Notes: a model not told the origin generated them from the letters alone. 59,355 bases of DNA from Flexilinea sp. (GCA_017432685.1 JAFRIR010000052.1:1-59355), one strand, 5' to 3'. Positions 7,558-16,007 are shown, counted from the first letter of the stretch. Numbers and translations: made by a program.

Positions 7558-9479
7558 TGTCTGACATGAACTATTTTATTCACGGACTGCGGGCGCTGAG
7601 CGAGGTGCTGACAGCGGCTGTTGCCATGACCGCTTTTTCGGTGCTGCTTTTTTCCCTGCAGTTCCTGCGGCGAAGGCAAAAACTGGCGGCTGCCCTGGTG
7701 CCGGTACTGGTGTGCGTCACGGTGATCTACAGCGCGGATGCGCTGGAGACTATGGCGATGGGTGCGGCGGCCAAGTTGATGTGGCAGCTGATCCACTGGA
7801 CCGGTTTTGTGATCCTGCCCGCGGCTGCTCTGTTTTTTTCACTGGTGATTCTGGAGTTGACCGGCAGAGAGATCGGGAAAGCTGTGACCGTCGGCTCGGT
7901 TCTCAATTACCTGCTTTCCTTTGTTTTTGTCTCCCTGCTGTGGAGCGGTAAACTGTTTGACGGCATCCATGTGATCTCCGACATCGGGACGACCATGGTC
8001 CATACCGGGATGACAGCGCTGTTCTGGGTTTATTTTGCACTCAATCTTTGTGGAATACTCATTGTACTGGCAACAGCTTACGGACGGACCCGGACTCAGG
8101 CCAGCCGCCGCAGGATGCTTTATCTGATCTTCGGTCTCATCGGCATCATCATCGGCACTTTTCCGCTGCTGCTGTTCGGCTCCGGCCTGCTTATTTCCCG
8201 GTATCCGGTGGTCTTTTGGACGCTGAGCGTACTGGGAAACGCGATGGTGACGGTGATGGTGGTCTTGCTGGGCTATGCCTCCGCTACCTTTTCCGTCTCC
8301 TGGTCCGACCGTTTCACTCGATTGCGTATGATCGAATGGATGCTGCGCGGACCGGTCACAGCCAGTTTTACGCTTTGGCTGGTGACGATGATCAACCGTT
8401 CCGGGGACGCGCTCGGGCTTGATATCTCCGGGGTGAACACGCTGGCGACGGTGGTCTCGATCATTTTGATGGAATATCTGGTCACAGTGCTGATGCCGCG
8501 CATTGAGCGGGGAGCCCTTGTCGGTCTCGGCCGGGAAGATTATGCGATCTACCGGGAGTTCCAGGGCATGATGGTCTTCAAGCCGGAACTGGAAACCTAT
8601 CTGGAAGCGCTGACCGGGGCCTTGTGCGACCGGTTTCAGGCGCGGGACGGTTTTTTTGCGGTGATGGACGAGTCCGGTTCCTTTGACCCGGTCGTGAAGA
8701 CCGGGGAGAGCAGCTGGCTGGACCTGCCGGAGCTGCTCAGCCGGATGCCGGCTTATTTTGCGGAGCATGGCGATGCCTTTTACTGGGATGGCACCGGGGT
8801 CCTCATTCCGCTTTTTAACCATGATGAAGGCCTGGATACGTTTCTGGGCGTGCTGGGGCTGGCGGACGTCTCCCCGGACCTTTTCCCGAACGGGAATGTC
8901 AGCGTGCTTGAAGATGCACTGGACAAAGCCCGCACGGTGCTGTGGCAGCGGCGCTACCTGACGAGCGCTTATCAGGTGCTGCGTACAAAGACGAAAGAGG
9001 CCGGCGCCAACAGCTTCCACAGCGGCAGCGTTCTGGACCAGGATGCGCTGCTGGAAAATGCGAATACCGCGGAACTGGACCGGGTAACTGTTTGGGTCAA
9101 GGATGCGCTCACGCACTATTGGGGCGGCCCGAAGCTTTCGGAAAACCCGCTGCTGAGCTGGCGTGTCGTCCGTGAAAATGCGGCTGCCGGCAGTGAAAAT
9201 GAGGTGAACAGCCTGCGCAGCGTGCTGAAACAGGCGCTGGAGGAGCTCCGTCCGGAAGGAGAGCGTTCCATCAGCGGTGAGTGGACGCTGTATAACCTGA
9301 TCGATCTGAAGTTTTTTGAAAAGCAAAAGGTCAAAGATATCGTCCGGAGACTTTCCATGTCGGAAGCTGATTTTTACCGGAAACAGAAGGTGGCTGTGGA
9401 AGCGCTTTCGAAAGTGATCATCCGGATGGAACAATCTTTGCAGGATGAGACAGGTGATGGTTTACAAAATGACAAATGA
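7557..9479 (+). CDS. 7TM sensor-like membrane protein with GAF-like region and C-terminal helix-turn-helix
   Basis: 640 residues from GTG 7557 (ATG at 7566 is an alternative). About 7 to 9 hydrophobic segments fill residues 15-320 and resemble the 7TM module found at the N-terminus of some histidine kinases. A soluble region (about 330-480) looks GAF-like. There is no histidine kinase H-box or ATP-binding domain. The C-terminus (about 590-625) has the pattern VRRLSMSEADFYRKQKVAV, which reads as a helix-turn-helix. This could be a one-component membrane regulator or a scaffold. It overlaps the ftsK-like gene by 11 bases, so a joint role in the cell cycle or chromosome partition is possible but unproven. 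Confidence 0.6.
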   Translation: MSDMNYFIHGLRALSEVLTAAVAMTAFSVLLFSLQFLRRRQKLAAALVPVLVCVTVIYSADALETMAMGAAAKLMWQLIHWTGFVILPAAALFFSLVILELTGREIGKAVTVGSVLNYLLSFVFVSLLWSGKLFDGIHVISDIGTTMVHTGMTALFWVYFALNLCGILIVLATAYGRTRTQASRRRMLYLIFGLIGIIIGTFPLLLFGSGLLISRYPVVFWTLSVLGNAMVTVMVVLLGYASATFSVSWSDRFTRLRMIEWMLRGPVTASFTLWLVTMINRSGDALGLDISGVNTLATVVSIILMEYLVTVLMPRIERGALVGLGREDYAIYREFQGMMVFKPELETYLEALTGALCDRFQARDGFFAVMDESGSFDPVVKTGESSWLDLPELLSRMPAYFAEHGDAFYWDGTGVLIPLFNHDEGLDTFLGVLGLADVSPDLFPNGNVSVLEDALDKARTVLWQRRYLTSAYQVLRTKTKEAGANSFHSGSVLDQDALLENANTAELDRVTVWVKDALTHYWGGPKLSENPLLSWRVVRENAAAGSENEVNSLRSVLKQALEELRPEGERSISGEWTLYNLIDLKFFEKQKVKDIVRRLSMSEADFYRKQKVAVEALSKVIIRMEQSLQDETGDGLQNDK

Positions 9480-11835
9480 GAAGCAGAAAATTCTGAACCA
9501 GCCGACGCTGCCGATCTACAAAGCGGGACACAGCACAGACATCATCTGTGTGGTCCTGATCTTCATCGGCATGCTGCTTTCGGCCGGGTTTTTCAGCGCC
9601 AGTCCGGGCTCCCTGATCGTCCCGTTCTGCGAGCTGCTGCGCTCCTGGTTCGGGGTTTGGGCTGTGGTCCTTTCGGTGGCGATGGCGCTCTTAGGGATCG
9701 CGGTGCTTCTTTTCCGCTGGGTGCTGCCGCATATCCGGCTCAGCCGGGGCAAACAGATTTTTTATGCCGTGCTGGTCTTCCTGATGATTTTGGACGGCAT
9801 CACGCTCAGCGCCCTTTATGGCGGCGCTGAAGCGGGCGGCGGGCTCGGGATGACCCTTGTGCGTGCCCTGACTTCCGGCGGGAACGCCGGGCAGGTCAGT
9901 TTTCTCTTGTGGGTGTTCCTGATCATTGGACTGTGCCTGCTGACCGGCGGGACCAAATGGATGCCGAAGCTCTTTCGTGCCTTTTGGAGCGAGGTCAAAG
10001 AACTGTTCATGGATGGGGTCCGGGTCGTTAAAGAGCGCCCGGCCGTGGAAAAGCCGGCGGATTTTGACTGGCGCACGGAGTATAAAGCTGTGACGGAAAC
10101 AGCCTCAGCACAAAACATTGCAGATAACATGGAGGGAAAGGAAACTGTTCCTGAGCCGGTGAAGATCCCGGCTCCCGTAAAGAAGATCGTGGACCCGATC
10201 CCGGCCTTCTTTACGAAGAAAAAGACAATGGAAAACGAAAATATCAACATTAAACCGGTAACAAACACAAACACGAATACGAAAAAAATGTCAACCCAGG
10301 CCGCCGGTCCGGCTGTTCGGTCGAACCGTCTGCCGCCCCTGAACCTGCTCGATACGGAACTCGGGTTTTACGGGCAGAACGCCGATCATTCGGAGTTCAT
10401 TGCCCAGATCGAAGAGGCAATGGATGAGTTTGGCGCTCCGGTGAAGGTCATCGGCTGCTCGGTGGGACCGAGCGTGGTGCAGTACCAGGTGGTCCCGGGG
10501 AATATCGCGAAAGCCGGCAAGGTCAGCGCGAAAAACATCCGGGTGACGCAGGTCGCCCAAACCGAGCGGGACCTGGCCGTGCGGCTTGGTGTCAGCAACC
10601 TTTCCATCCAGGCGCCGGTGCCGGGTGAATCTTATATCGGGATCGACATCCCCAACCCGCAGGCGATGAAGGTTCGTCTGCGTCCGCTCATCGAAAGCCC
10701 GGAATTCCAGCGGAAGAATTCTCCGCTTTCCGTGGCGCTGGGACGGGATATCACCGGCAACCCGGTGGTGGTGGACCTGGGCTCCATGCCCCATCTGCTG
10801 GTGGCAGGGACCACAAACTCCGGTAAATCCATCTGTCTGCGGGCGATGGCGATCTGTTTGGCGATGAACAATTCTCCGGAGCAGCTGCGATTTGTGATGA
10901 TCGACCCGAAACGTGTGGAATTTTACCATTTCAACGGTTTGCCGCACCTGCTCGGGAAGGTCGAAACGGAATATGAGCGCTCCATCGCCGTGCTGGAATG
11001 GGCGGTGCAGGAGATGCAGAGCCGCTACCGGCTCTTTGAGACCGTTGGCGTCCGCAAGCTCGAGGTTTATAACGAGTATGCGAAGGATCACGGGCAGAAA
11101 ACGCTGCCTTATATCGTCATCATCATCGATGAGATGGCCGAGATCATGAAAGGTGCGGACAAGCAGGGTCAGGTCTGCATCGACAAGCTCACTTCCCTGG
11201 CCCGTGCAACCGGCATGCACCTGATCTGTGCCACCCAGCGTCCGGATACCTCTATCGTGACCGGGAAGATCAAGACCAACATTCCCGCCCGTATCGCGCT
11301 GAATGTGGCAAGCGCGATCGACTCCCGCGTGATCATGGGGAAGCAGGGCGCGGAAAAGCTGCTGGGCCGCGGGGACATGTATTTCATTGACCCGTCTCTG
11401 AATGTGCCGACCCGGGTGCAGGGCGCTTTGCTGACGGACAACGAGATCGACAAGGTCGTCGACCTCTGGAAAAAGCTTTCTCCGAAACCGACCGCGGAGC
11501 TGAACACCACCCCGTGGGATGAGATCGCGGAAAACAGTAAAATGAGTGCCGACAACAAGGATGAAAAGAAGCTGAAGCTGGCGATTCAGCTGGTCTGCCG
11601 GACAAAGAAAGCCAGTGCGGCATATATTTCCGGAAAGCTCAATGTCAGTTTCCCGACGGCTTCCCGTCTGCTTTCCCGTATGGAGGAGCTCGGTGTGGTC
11701 GGTCCCATGCAGCTGGGCGGCAAAGCCCGTGAGGTGCTATGGGATGAGGCAGAGGCTGAGGACTTTGTTCAGACCCTGAAGAGCAATAAAAAAGATATGT
11801 TTGATGATGAAAATGAAGATTATGATTTGTTTTAG
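9469..11835 (+). CDS. ftsK: FtsK/SpoIIIE family DNA translocase
   Basis: 788 residues from ATG 9469, chosen because AGGTGATGG lies about 8 nt upstream; ATGs at 9445 and 9457 are less well placed. Four N-terminal membrane segments (to about residue 165) are followed by a variable linker rich in Lys, Pro and Asn. The motor has a Walker A GTTNSGKS at 447-454 (Asn replaces the usual Gly), a Walker B IIIDEMAEIM, and the ATQRPD motif. The C-terminal winged helix (about 700-770) matches the FtsK gamma domain that recognises polar chromosome sequences. Such proteins pump DNA through the septum at division. The gene overlaps the 7TM gene, and a heptanucleotide array begins at the base after its stop codon. 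Confidence 0.93.
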   Translation: MTNEKQKILNQPTLPIYKAGHSTDIICVVLIFIGMLLSAGFFSASPGSLIVPFCELLRSWFGVWAVVLSVAMALLGIAVLLFRWVLPHIRLSRGKQIFYAVLVFLMILDGITLSALYGGAEAGGGLGMTLVRALTSGGNAGQVSFLLWVFLIIGLCLLTGGTKWMPKLFRAFWSEVKELFMDGVRVVKERPAVEKPADFDWRTEYKAVTETASAQNIADNMEGKETVPEPVKIPAPVKKIVDPIPAFFTKKKTMENENINIKPVTNTNTNTKKMSTQAAGPAVRSNRLPPLNLLDTELGFYGQNADHSEFIAQIEEAMDEFGAPVKVIGCSVGPSVVQYQVVPGNIAKAGKVSAKNIRVTQVAQTERDLAVRLGVSNLSIQAPVPGESYIGIDIPNPQAMKVRLRPLIESPEFQRKNSPLSVALGRDITGNPVVVDLGSMPHLLVAGTTNSGKSICLRAMAICLAMNNSPEQLRFVMIDPKRVEFYHFNGLPHLLGKVETEYERSIAVLEWAVQEMQSRYRLFETVGVRKLEVYNEYAKDHGQKTLPYIVIIIDEMAEIMKGADKQGQVCIDKLTSLARATGMHLICATQRPDTSIVTGKIKTNIPARIALNVASAIDSRVIMGKQGAEKLLGRGDMYFIDPSLNVPTRVQGALLTDNEIDKVVDLWKKLSPKPTAELNTTPWDEIAENSKMSADNKDEKKLKLAIQLVCRTKKASAAYISGKLNVSFPTASRLLSRMEELGVVGPMQLGGKAREVLWDEAEAEDFVQTLKSNKKDMFDDENEDYDLF

Positions 11836-11925
11836 GTGTCAGGTGTCAGGTGTCAGGTTTTAGGGAATAGGTGATAGGGGATAGGGAATAAGGAGTAAGG
11901 AGCAAGTAGTAAAGAGGAAATATAA
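11836..11925. repeat. Heptanucleotide array directly after ftsK
   Basis: Begins at the base after the stop codon with gtgtcag repeated three times, then drifts through ggaatag, gtgatag and ggagtaa to agaggaa, always in 7-nt register. Its 3' part is complementary to the array at 11957-12012, so the two could form an extended hairpin between ftsK and the next gene. Confidence 0.85.
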
Positions 11926-11956
11926 ATTAGTAAGGAGTAAATATTGAATGGAAATT

Positions 11957-12012
11957 TCCTTATTCCTTACTCCTTATCATTTACTCCTTACTCTTAACTC
12001 TTTACTATTTAG
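11957..12012. repeat. Heptanucleotide array, inverted partner
   Basis: Units ccttatt, ccttact, ccttatc, atttact and variants in 7-nt register, reverse-complementary to the ggaataa/ggagtaa units of the array at 11836-11925. Confidence 0.8.
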
Positions 12013-12028
12013 TTGATGGGGAGGAATT

Positions 12029-12631
12029 ATGAGTGAAGAGCGAAAAATCACGTTTACCGAGAAGTGCCGGAAATGGTTCAAAGGCTTTGGTGATGCGGCT
12101 GCATCCTTTCTGCTGAAGATCGGTCTGACGGCCAATGCCGTGACTGTCATCGGCTGTCTGGGACATATCGGCGCCTGCTGGCTGGCTTATAGAGGTCATT
12201 TTTTCTGGGCAGGCATATTGCTGATCCTGTTTGCCGTCATGGATTTCTTTGACGGAACGATGGCCCGCATGGCAACCGGCGGAAAGGGTACGAAGTTCGG
12301 TGCGGTGCTGGATTCAACCACCGACCGCTATGCAGAATTCCTGATTTTCGGCGGGATCCTGCTGAACAATGCAGAAGCGGGAAATATACCCTGGGTCGCG
12401 GTTTGTGTGGCTGCCATGATGGGCGCTTTCCTGGTCCCCTATACCCGGGCGAAGGGTGAGATCTACGGGCTGGATATGCGTCTCGGCATCATGTCCCGGC
12501 TGGAGCGCTACATCGTCCTGGTGGTCTGTCTGCTGATCGGTTTCCCGAACATCGCTATGGCCGTCATCGCCGTCTTTGCCAACATCACCGCCATCCAGCG
12601 TCTGCTGCATATGAAGAAGAATCTGGATTAA
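12029..12631 (+). CDS. CDP-alcohol phosphatidyltransferase family protein
   Basis: 200 residues, preceded by GGGGAGGAATT. It carries the complete CDP-alcohol phosphotransferase signature: DG-x2-AR-x8-G-x3-D-x3-D, visible as DGTMAR (about 73-78) and later G..LDSTTDR. Several membrane helices surround it. The enzyme joins a CDP-linked lipid (or CDP-alcohol) to an acceptor alcohol such as glycerol phosphate or inositol phosphate in the cytoplasmic membrane. Length fits PgsA-like and phosphatidylinositol phosphate synthase-like members; sequence alone does not settle the acceptor. It stands alone between an array and two strong hairpins. Confidence 0.85.
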   Translation: MSEERKITFTEKCRKWFKGFGDAAASFLLKIGLTANAVTVIGCLGHIGACWLAYRGHFFWAGILLILFAVMDFFDGTMARMATGGKGTKFGAVLDSTTDRYAEFLIFGGILLNNAEAGNIPWVAVCVAAMMGAFLVPYTRAKGEIYGLDMRLGIMSRLERYIVLVVCLLIGFPNIAMAVIAVFANITAIQRLLHMKKNLD

Positions 12632-12681
12632 GGGAAATTCTAAAAACATATGAGCGGGGGTATGGGGGCTGCATAGTAGAG

Positions 12682-12729
12682 CCTGCTCCGTAAGGTACGG
12701 GCTGACGCCCGGTTTGTATGCGGAGCAGG
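12682..12729. repeat. Inverted repeat CCTGCTCCG/CGGAGCAGG
   Basis: Perfect 9-bp arms at 12682-12690 and 12721-12729 with a small GGGC/GCCC hairpin inside. With the next hairpin it fills most of the 268-bp gap before the toxin-antitoxin genes. Confidence 0.7.
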
Positions 12730-12750
12730 AGCTTCGCCCCACGGAGATCA

Positions 12751-12801
12751 TGGCGCGGGAAGGTATATTCCCTGAGAAAAATTTTTTTGAATCCCGCGCC
12801 A
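12751..12801. repeat. Inverted repeat TGGCGCGGGA/TCCCGCGCCA
   Basis: Perfect 10-bp arms at 12751-12760 and 12792-12801. A run of seven T precedes the right arm, so it does not look like a standard terminator on the plus strand. Confidence 0.7.
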
Positions 12802-12871
12802 CAATGAATGAACTGTGAATGAGGTCAGAATTTTTGGATTTTTAGAGGGTTCCTTAAAAATATGCAAAATG

Positions 12872-12880
12872 TGATATAAT
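12872..12880 (+). promoter_or_regulatory. Extended -10 promoter of the toxin-antitoxin pair
   Basis: TGATATAAT gives an extended -10 (TG-n-TATAAT, 12872-12880); no good -35 is visible. The antitoxin ATG at 12900 has TTGGAGGAAT before it. The upstream region resembles that of the decayed toxin locus at 32760-32870. Confidence 0.6.
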
Positions 12881-12899
12881 ATGCCTATATTGGAGGAAT

Positions 12900-13190
12900 A
12901 TGATCACACAAATGCAAGAGGAAATACGTCCGTCAGCAGATCTGCGGAATCATTACAGTGAAATTTCCCGTGAGTGCAGAGAAAACCGCACGGCGGTCAT
13001 CATAACGGTGAACGGCAGGGGGGATACTGTTTCGATCGGATACCAGCAATATAAAAATATGAAAGCAAAGCTTGAATTGCTGGAAATGCTCGATGATGGT
13101 GAGCGCGATTACCGGGAGGGCAGAACTTCTCCGGAAAATGTTGTTTTTGAAAGACTGTATGCCCGTTTGGCGGATGTAAATAAAAAATGA
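12900..13190 (+). CDS. Phd/YefM-type antitoxin
   Basis: 96 residues. The N-terminal half has the Phd/YefM pattern (IRPSADLRNHYSEIS, then a central strand with VITVNGRGDTVSI), which forms the DNA-binding dimer that represses its own operon. The C-terminal half is charged and helical, as expected for the toxin-wrapping segment. Its stop overlaps the start of the following toxin gene by 4 bases (ATGA), the usual antitoxin-first coupling. Strong Shine-Dalgarno site GGAGGA. Confidence 0.85.
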   Translation: MITQMQEEIRPSADLRNHYSEISRECRENRTAVIITVNGRGDTVSIGYQQYKNMKAKLELLEMLDDGERDYREGRTSPENVVFERLYARLADVNKK

Positions 13191-13501
13191 AATACAGTAT
13201 CGAATGGACTGAAACTGCGGAAAGCCAGCTCTTCGAAGACGCATTATATATTGCTTTGAACACCGGAGATACAGAAGAAGCGGTTTCTTTTGTGGACAAG
13301 GTCAGAGAGGCTACCGGAAAACTGGATGAAATGCCGAACCGGGGCATTCTGCCGAGAGATGTTTCAATCAGGAAAAAGGGTTTCAGAGCCCTGCTCATTG
13401 GGAATCATGCCGCCTTTTACAAAGTCTATGAGAAAGAGCATCTCGTGGTGATCGAAGTTTTTGCTTCATTGAAGGAAGATTATATCCATTTACTTATCTG
13501 A
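13187..13501 (+). CDS. RelE/ParE superfamily toxin
   Basis: 104 residues. The sequence has the RelE/ParE shape: an N-terminal strand (YSIEWTETAESQL), two helices, then central strands with RALLIGNHAAFYKV and a final strand HLVVIEVFAS. The pattern is closest to plasmid-stabilisation ParE-like toxins; whether it poisons gyrase or cuts mRNA cannot be read from sequence. It is translationally coupled to the Phd/YefM antitoxin. The downstream lgt gene follows after 36 bp with no terminator between, so some read-through into lgt is possible. Confidence 0.85.
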   Translation: MKYSIEWTETAESQLFEDALYIALNTGDTEEAVSFVDKVREATGKLDEMPNRGILPRDVSIRKKGFRALLIGNHAAFYKVYEKEHLVVIEVFASLKEDYIHLLI

Positions 13502-13537
13502 TCGTGACTATTCAGAACGAAGTTCACGGAGACTGAT

Positions 13538-14356
13538 ATGCAATTTGTTCGTGAAGGGATCATTATCGGGCCGTTGTTCCTGCACTATTACGGGCTCATC
13601 ATCATGCTCGGGGTGCTGGCCGGGGTGTGGCTGGCCATGCAGGCGGGGAAAAAGCGCGGATACAAGCCGGATGATTATTGGGACATGGTTCCCTGGATGC
13701 TCATCCCGGGAATTCTGGGCGCGCGGCTCTGGCACGTGCTGATGCCCTCCGTCTCCTCCGGGCTTTCCTTTTCCTGGTACCTGCAGCACCCGGGTGAGAT
13801 TTTGGCTGTCTGGAACGGCGGGCTCGGCATCCCGGGCGGCGTGTTGGGCGGCGCTTTCGGGATCTGGCTGTTCTGCCGGCGCAAGGGCTTCCCCTACGGT
13901 GATTTCATGGATACCATTGCCATCGGTCTGCCGCTGGGGCAGGCTATCGGACGCTGGGGAAATTTCGTCAACCAGGAGCTTTATGGACGTCCGTCGACAC
14001 TGCCCTGGGCGATCACCATCGACTCTGCTCACCGCATCCCGGAATACGCGGACACAGCTACCTACCACCCGCTGTTCCTTTATGAATCGCTTTATAACCT
14101 GCTCCTGTGCTTGTGCCTGTGGAAGCTGGATCATTCGAAAAACGTGAAGCTGAAGCAGGGCAGCCTGTTCCTGATCTACCTTATCGCCTATCCGGTGGGC
14201 CGCTTCTTCCTCGAATTCCTGCGTCTCGATACCGCACAGCTCGGCGGTATCAATGTCAATCAAACGGTCATGGCGATCGTGGCGCTCATATCGGCTGTCT
14301 GTCTGGTGTACAGAGAAAGAGTAAGGAGTCAGGAAACACCAGTCATTGAACACTGA
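13538..14356 (+). CDS. lgt: Prolipoprotein diacylglyceryl transferase
   Basis: 272 residues, close to the family norm. Lgt moves a diacylglyceryl group from phosphatidylglycerol to the lipobox Cys of prolipoproteins in the cytoplasmic membrane. The Lgt signature is present as GRWGNFVNQELYG (about 147-159), together with the conserved HPLFLYES segment, HYYGLIIMLG near the N-terminus and several membrane helices. The last codons merge into a cactgac heptanucleotide array, so the C-terminal tail (about 10 residues) looks recruited from repeat sequence. The start follows CACGGAGACTGAT. Confidence 0.95.
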   Translation: MQFVREGIIIGPLFLHYYGLIIMLGVLAGVWLAMQAGKKRGYKPDDYWDMVPWMLIPGILGARLWHVLMPSVSSGLSFSWYLQHPGEILAVWNGGLGIPGGVLGGAFGIWLFCRRKGFPYGDFMDTIAIGLPLGQAIGRWGNFVNQELYGRPSTLPWAITIDSAHRIPEYADTATYHPLFLYESLYNLLLCLCLWKLDHSKNVKLKQGSLFLIYLIAYPVGRFFLEFLRLDTAQLGGINVNQTVMAIVALISAVCLVYRERVRSQETPVIEH

Positions 14357-14378
14357 CCACTGACCACCGGCCACTGAA
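14318..14378. repeat. Heptanucleotide array across the lgt stop
   Basis: Units gagtaag and gagtcag, then cactgac repeated and caccggc, overlapping the end of lgt and running up to the ribosome-binding site of the next gene. Confidence 0.75.
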
Positions 14379-14386
14379 AGGAAATT

Positions 14387-14827
14387 ATGATCAAAATTTT
14401 TGAAATCACTGAAATGTCGCAAAAGGTATATGACGCCTTTGAACGGCTGCTGCCGCAGCTCTCCTCTTCCGCAAAGACCCCGACCTGGGACGAACTGGAA
14501 GATCTGATCAGCTCCAAAGCCGGGATCGTCCTGGCGGCTGTTGATGATGAGGATCCGGATGAAACCATTCTCGGGACGATGACCCTGGTGGTCTTCCGTA
14601 TCCCGACCGGCGTTCGGGCCTGGGTGGAGGATGTGGTGGTGGACAAGGAAGCCCGCGGGAAGGGGATCGGGGAAAAGCTGATCCGTACTTCCATTGAACG
14701 GGCAAAAGCCGAGGGCGCCAAGACCATCGACCTCACCTCCCGTCCGACCCGTGTGGAGGCTCATCGCCTGTACAAACGCTGCGGGTTCGAAATGCGGGAA
14801 ACCTGCGTCTTCCGCCGAATCCCGTAG
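14387..14827 (+). CDS. GNAT family N-acetyltransferase
   Basis: 146 residues with Shine-Dalgarno AAAGGA. The central acetyl-CoA motif is VVDKEARGKGIGEKLI (R-G-x-G-x-G), and the C-terminus has LYKRCGFEMRET, typical of small GNAT enzymes. Substrate unknown. The 7-nt arrays on both sides isolate it from lgt and from the transporter operon; nothing nearby indicates a pathway. Confidence 0.88.
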   Translation: MIKIFEITEMSQKVYDAFERLLPQLSSSAKTPTWDELEDLISSKAGIVLAAVDDEDPDETILGTMTLVVFRIPTGVRAWVEDVVVDKEARGKGIGEKLIRTSIERAKAEGAKTIDLTSRPTRVEAHRLYKRCGFEMRETCVFRRIP

Positions 14828-14933
14828 CGGTTGTCGGCTGTCAGTTGCCGGTTGCCTGGTGTCGGTAGCCGGCAACTGGCAACTGTCAACCGGTAACAGG
14901 CAACCGACAACTGACCACTGGCAACTGACGTCC
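14828..14933. repeat. Heptanucleotide array with self-complementary halves
   Basis: About 15 units beginning at the base after the stop codon: cggttgt, cggctgt, cagttgc in the first half and cggcaac, tggcaac, tgtcaac in the second. The halves are reverse complements (gttgccg/cggcaac), so the transcript can fold into a long hairpin and may stop transcription. Confidence 0.85.
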
Positions 14934-14954
14934 AAATCATAACAAATGTCACCA

Positions 14955-14983
14955 TTGACAGAAAAATAAAGAGCTTTTAAAAT
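14955..14983 (+). promoter_or_regulatory. Promoter of the sugar transporter operon
   Basis: TTGACA (14955-14960), 17-nt spacer, TAAAAT (14978-14983), about 50 nt before the start codon at 15036. No operator is obvious. Confidence 0.85.
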
Positions 14984-15035
14984 CGTATGCTGTTAGTGGG
15001 CAGTGATGCTCAAACCATTTAAGGAGGAAGCTTTT

Positions 15036-15953
15036 ATGCGTAAATTAGTTGTTTTGTTGACGGCTCTTTGCCTGTTCGCCGGCATCGTTTCCGCTGTTTC
15101 TGCAGAAGGAAACCTGATCGGGTACACCTGCATGGACGGTACCAACCCGTTCTTCGTAGCTCTTGAAGGTTCCATCAAGGAAGTTGTTGAAGAACACGGT
15201 GACACGCTTGTTTCCCTGGATCCCCAGAACAGCAATGAAAAACAGATCGCCCAGATCGAAGACATGATCAGCCGCGGTGTTGTTGCGATGTTCGTCAATC
15301 CTGTTGACCGTGACGGTATCACCCCGGGTCTGGATGCACTGAAGGATGCTGACATCCCGATGTTCGGTTTCGACACTGAAGTTACCGAAATGGATTACCT
15401 CGTGACCTACGCCGGCTCCGATAACTACAATGCCGGTTACGTCTGCGGTGTCGACCTTGTCGAAAAGGTTCCGGATGGCGGCAAGATCATCGTTCTGGAT
15501 TCCCCGACCATGCAGTCCGTTGTTGACCGCACCGACGGTTTCCTTGAAGCCATCAAAGATCATGGCTTCGAAGTTGTTTCCCAGATCGACTGCATGGGCA
15601 ACCAGGAACAGGGTAACCTGAACGGTACCGATGCACTGACCAAGGATCCGGATGCAGTCGCCATCTTCGGTGGTAACGATCCGACCGCCCTGGGCGCTTT
15701 CGCTGCTGCTGAAGCTGCCGGCTCCAAGGCTCTGATCTATGGTGTCGACGGTTCCCCGGACATCAAAGCCCTGATCGCCGAAGGTAAGGTTACCGGTACC
15801 GGCGCCCAGTCCCCGATGACCATCGGCAAGACCATCGCTGAACTGTATTACAAGTGGCTCGATGGCGAAGAACTCGAAGACCGCTATCCGATCCCGACCT
15901 TCATGATCAACTCTGACAACATCGAAGAATACAACAACGGTGGCTGGCAGTAA
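15036..15953 (+). CDS. Sugar ABC transporter substrate-binding protein (RbsB-like)
   Basis: 305 residues from ATG 15036, chosen for the excellent AAGGAGGA site and the signal peptide that follows. The mature part has the type I periplasmic-binding fold of ribose/galactose/xylose binders: GYTCMDGTNPFF at the start, a DMISRGV segment, VDGSPDIKALI and a C-terminal TIAELYYKWLDGE. The signal peptide ends AVSA with no lipobox Cys, so it looks like a signal peptidase I substrate and not a lipoprotein. It is the first gene of an operon with the ATPase and permease; D-lyxose isomerase downstream suggests a pentose or related sugar as ligand (inference). Confidence 0.9.
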   Translation: MRKLVVLLTALCLFAGIVSAVSAEGNLIGYTCMDGTNPFFVALEGSIKEVVEEHGDTLVSLDPQNSNEKQIAQIEDMISRGVVAMFVNPVDRDGITPGLDALKDADIPMFGFDTEVTEMDYLVTYAGSDNYNAGYVCGVDLVEKVPDGGKIIVLDSPTMQSVVDRTDGFLEAIKDHGFEVVSQIDCMGNQEQGNLNGTDALTKDPDAVAIFGGNDPTALGAFAAAEAAGSKALIYGVDGSPDIKALIAEGKVTGTGAQSPMTIGKTIAELYYKWLDGEELEDRYPIPTFMINSDNIEEYNNGGWQ

Positions 15954-15962
15954 AATACATCA

Positions 15963-15988
15963 GTCATCCGCGATAAAAATCGGATGAC
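15963..15988 (+). terminator. Hairpin after the binding-protein gene
   Basis: GTCATCCG/CGGATGAC arms (15963-15970, 15981-15988). Without a U run, it is more likely an mRNA-stabilising hairpin than a terminator. Confidence 0.55.
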
Positions 15989-16007
15989 GTGTAAACTGAT
16001 CAATCAG

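Noticed and set aside
7839-9434. 531-codon open frame antisense to the 7TM gene
   Set aside because: It lies wholly opposite a gene with clear membrane helices and a GNAT/FtsK operon context; the product is His/Gln/Arg-rich, typical of a GC-rich shadow frame.
13508-14935. 475-codon minus-strand open frame over lgt and the acetyltransferase
   Set aside because: Lgt and GNAT signatures are on the plus strand, and the minus frame starts inside a heptanucleotide array.
15036-15110. Lipobox in the sugar-binding protein (LTALC)
   Set aside because: The residue before Cys is Leu, not Gly/Ala/Ser, and the Cys is in the middle of the hydrophobic core; AVSA further on is a better signal peptidase I site.
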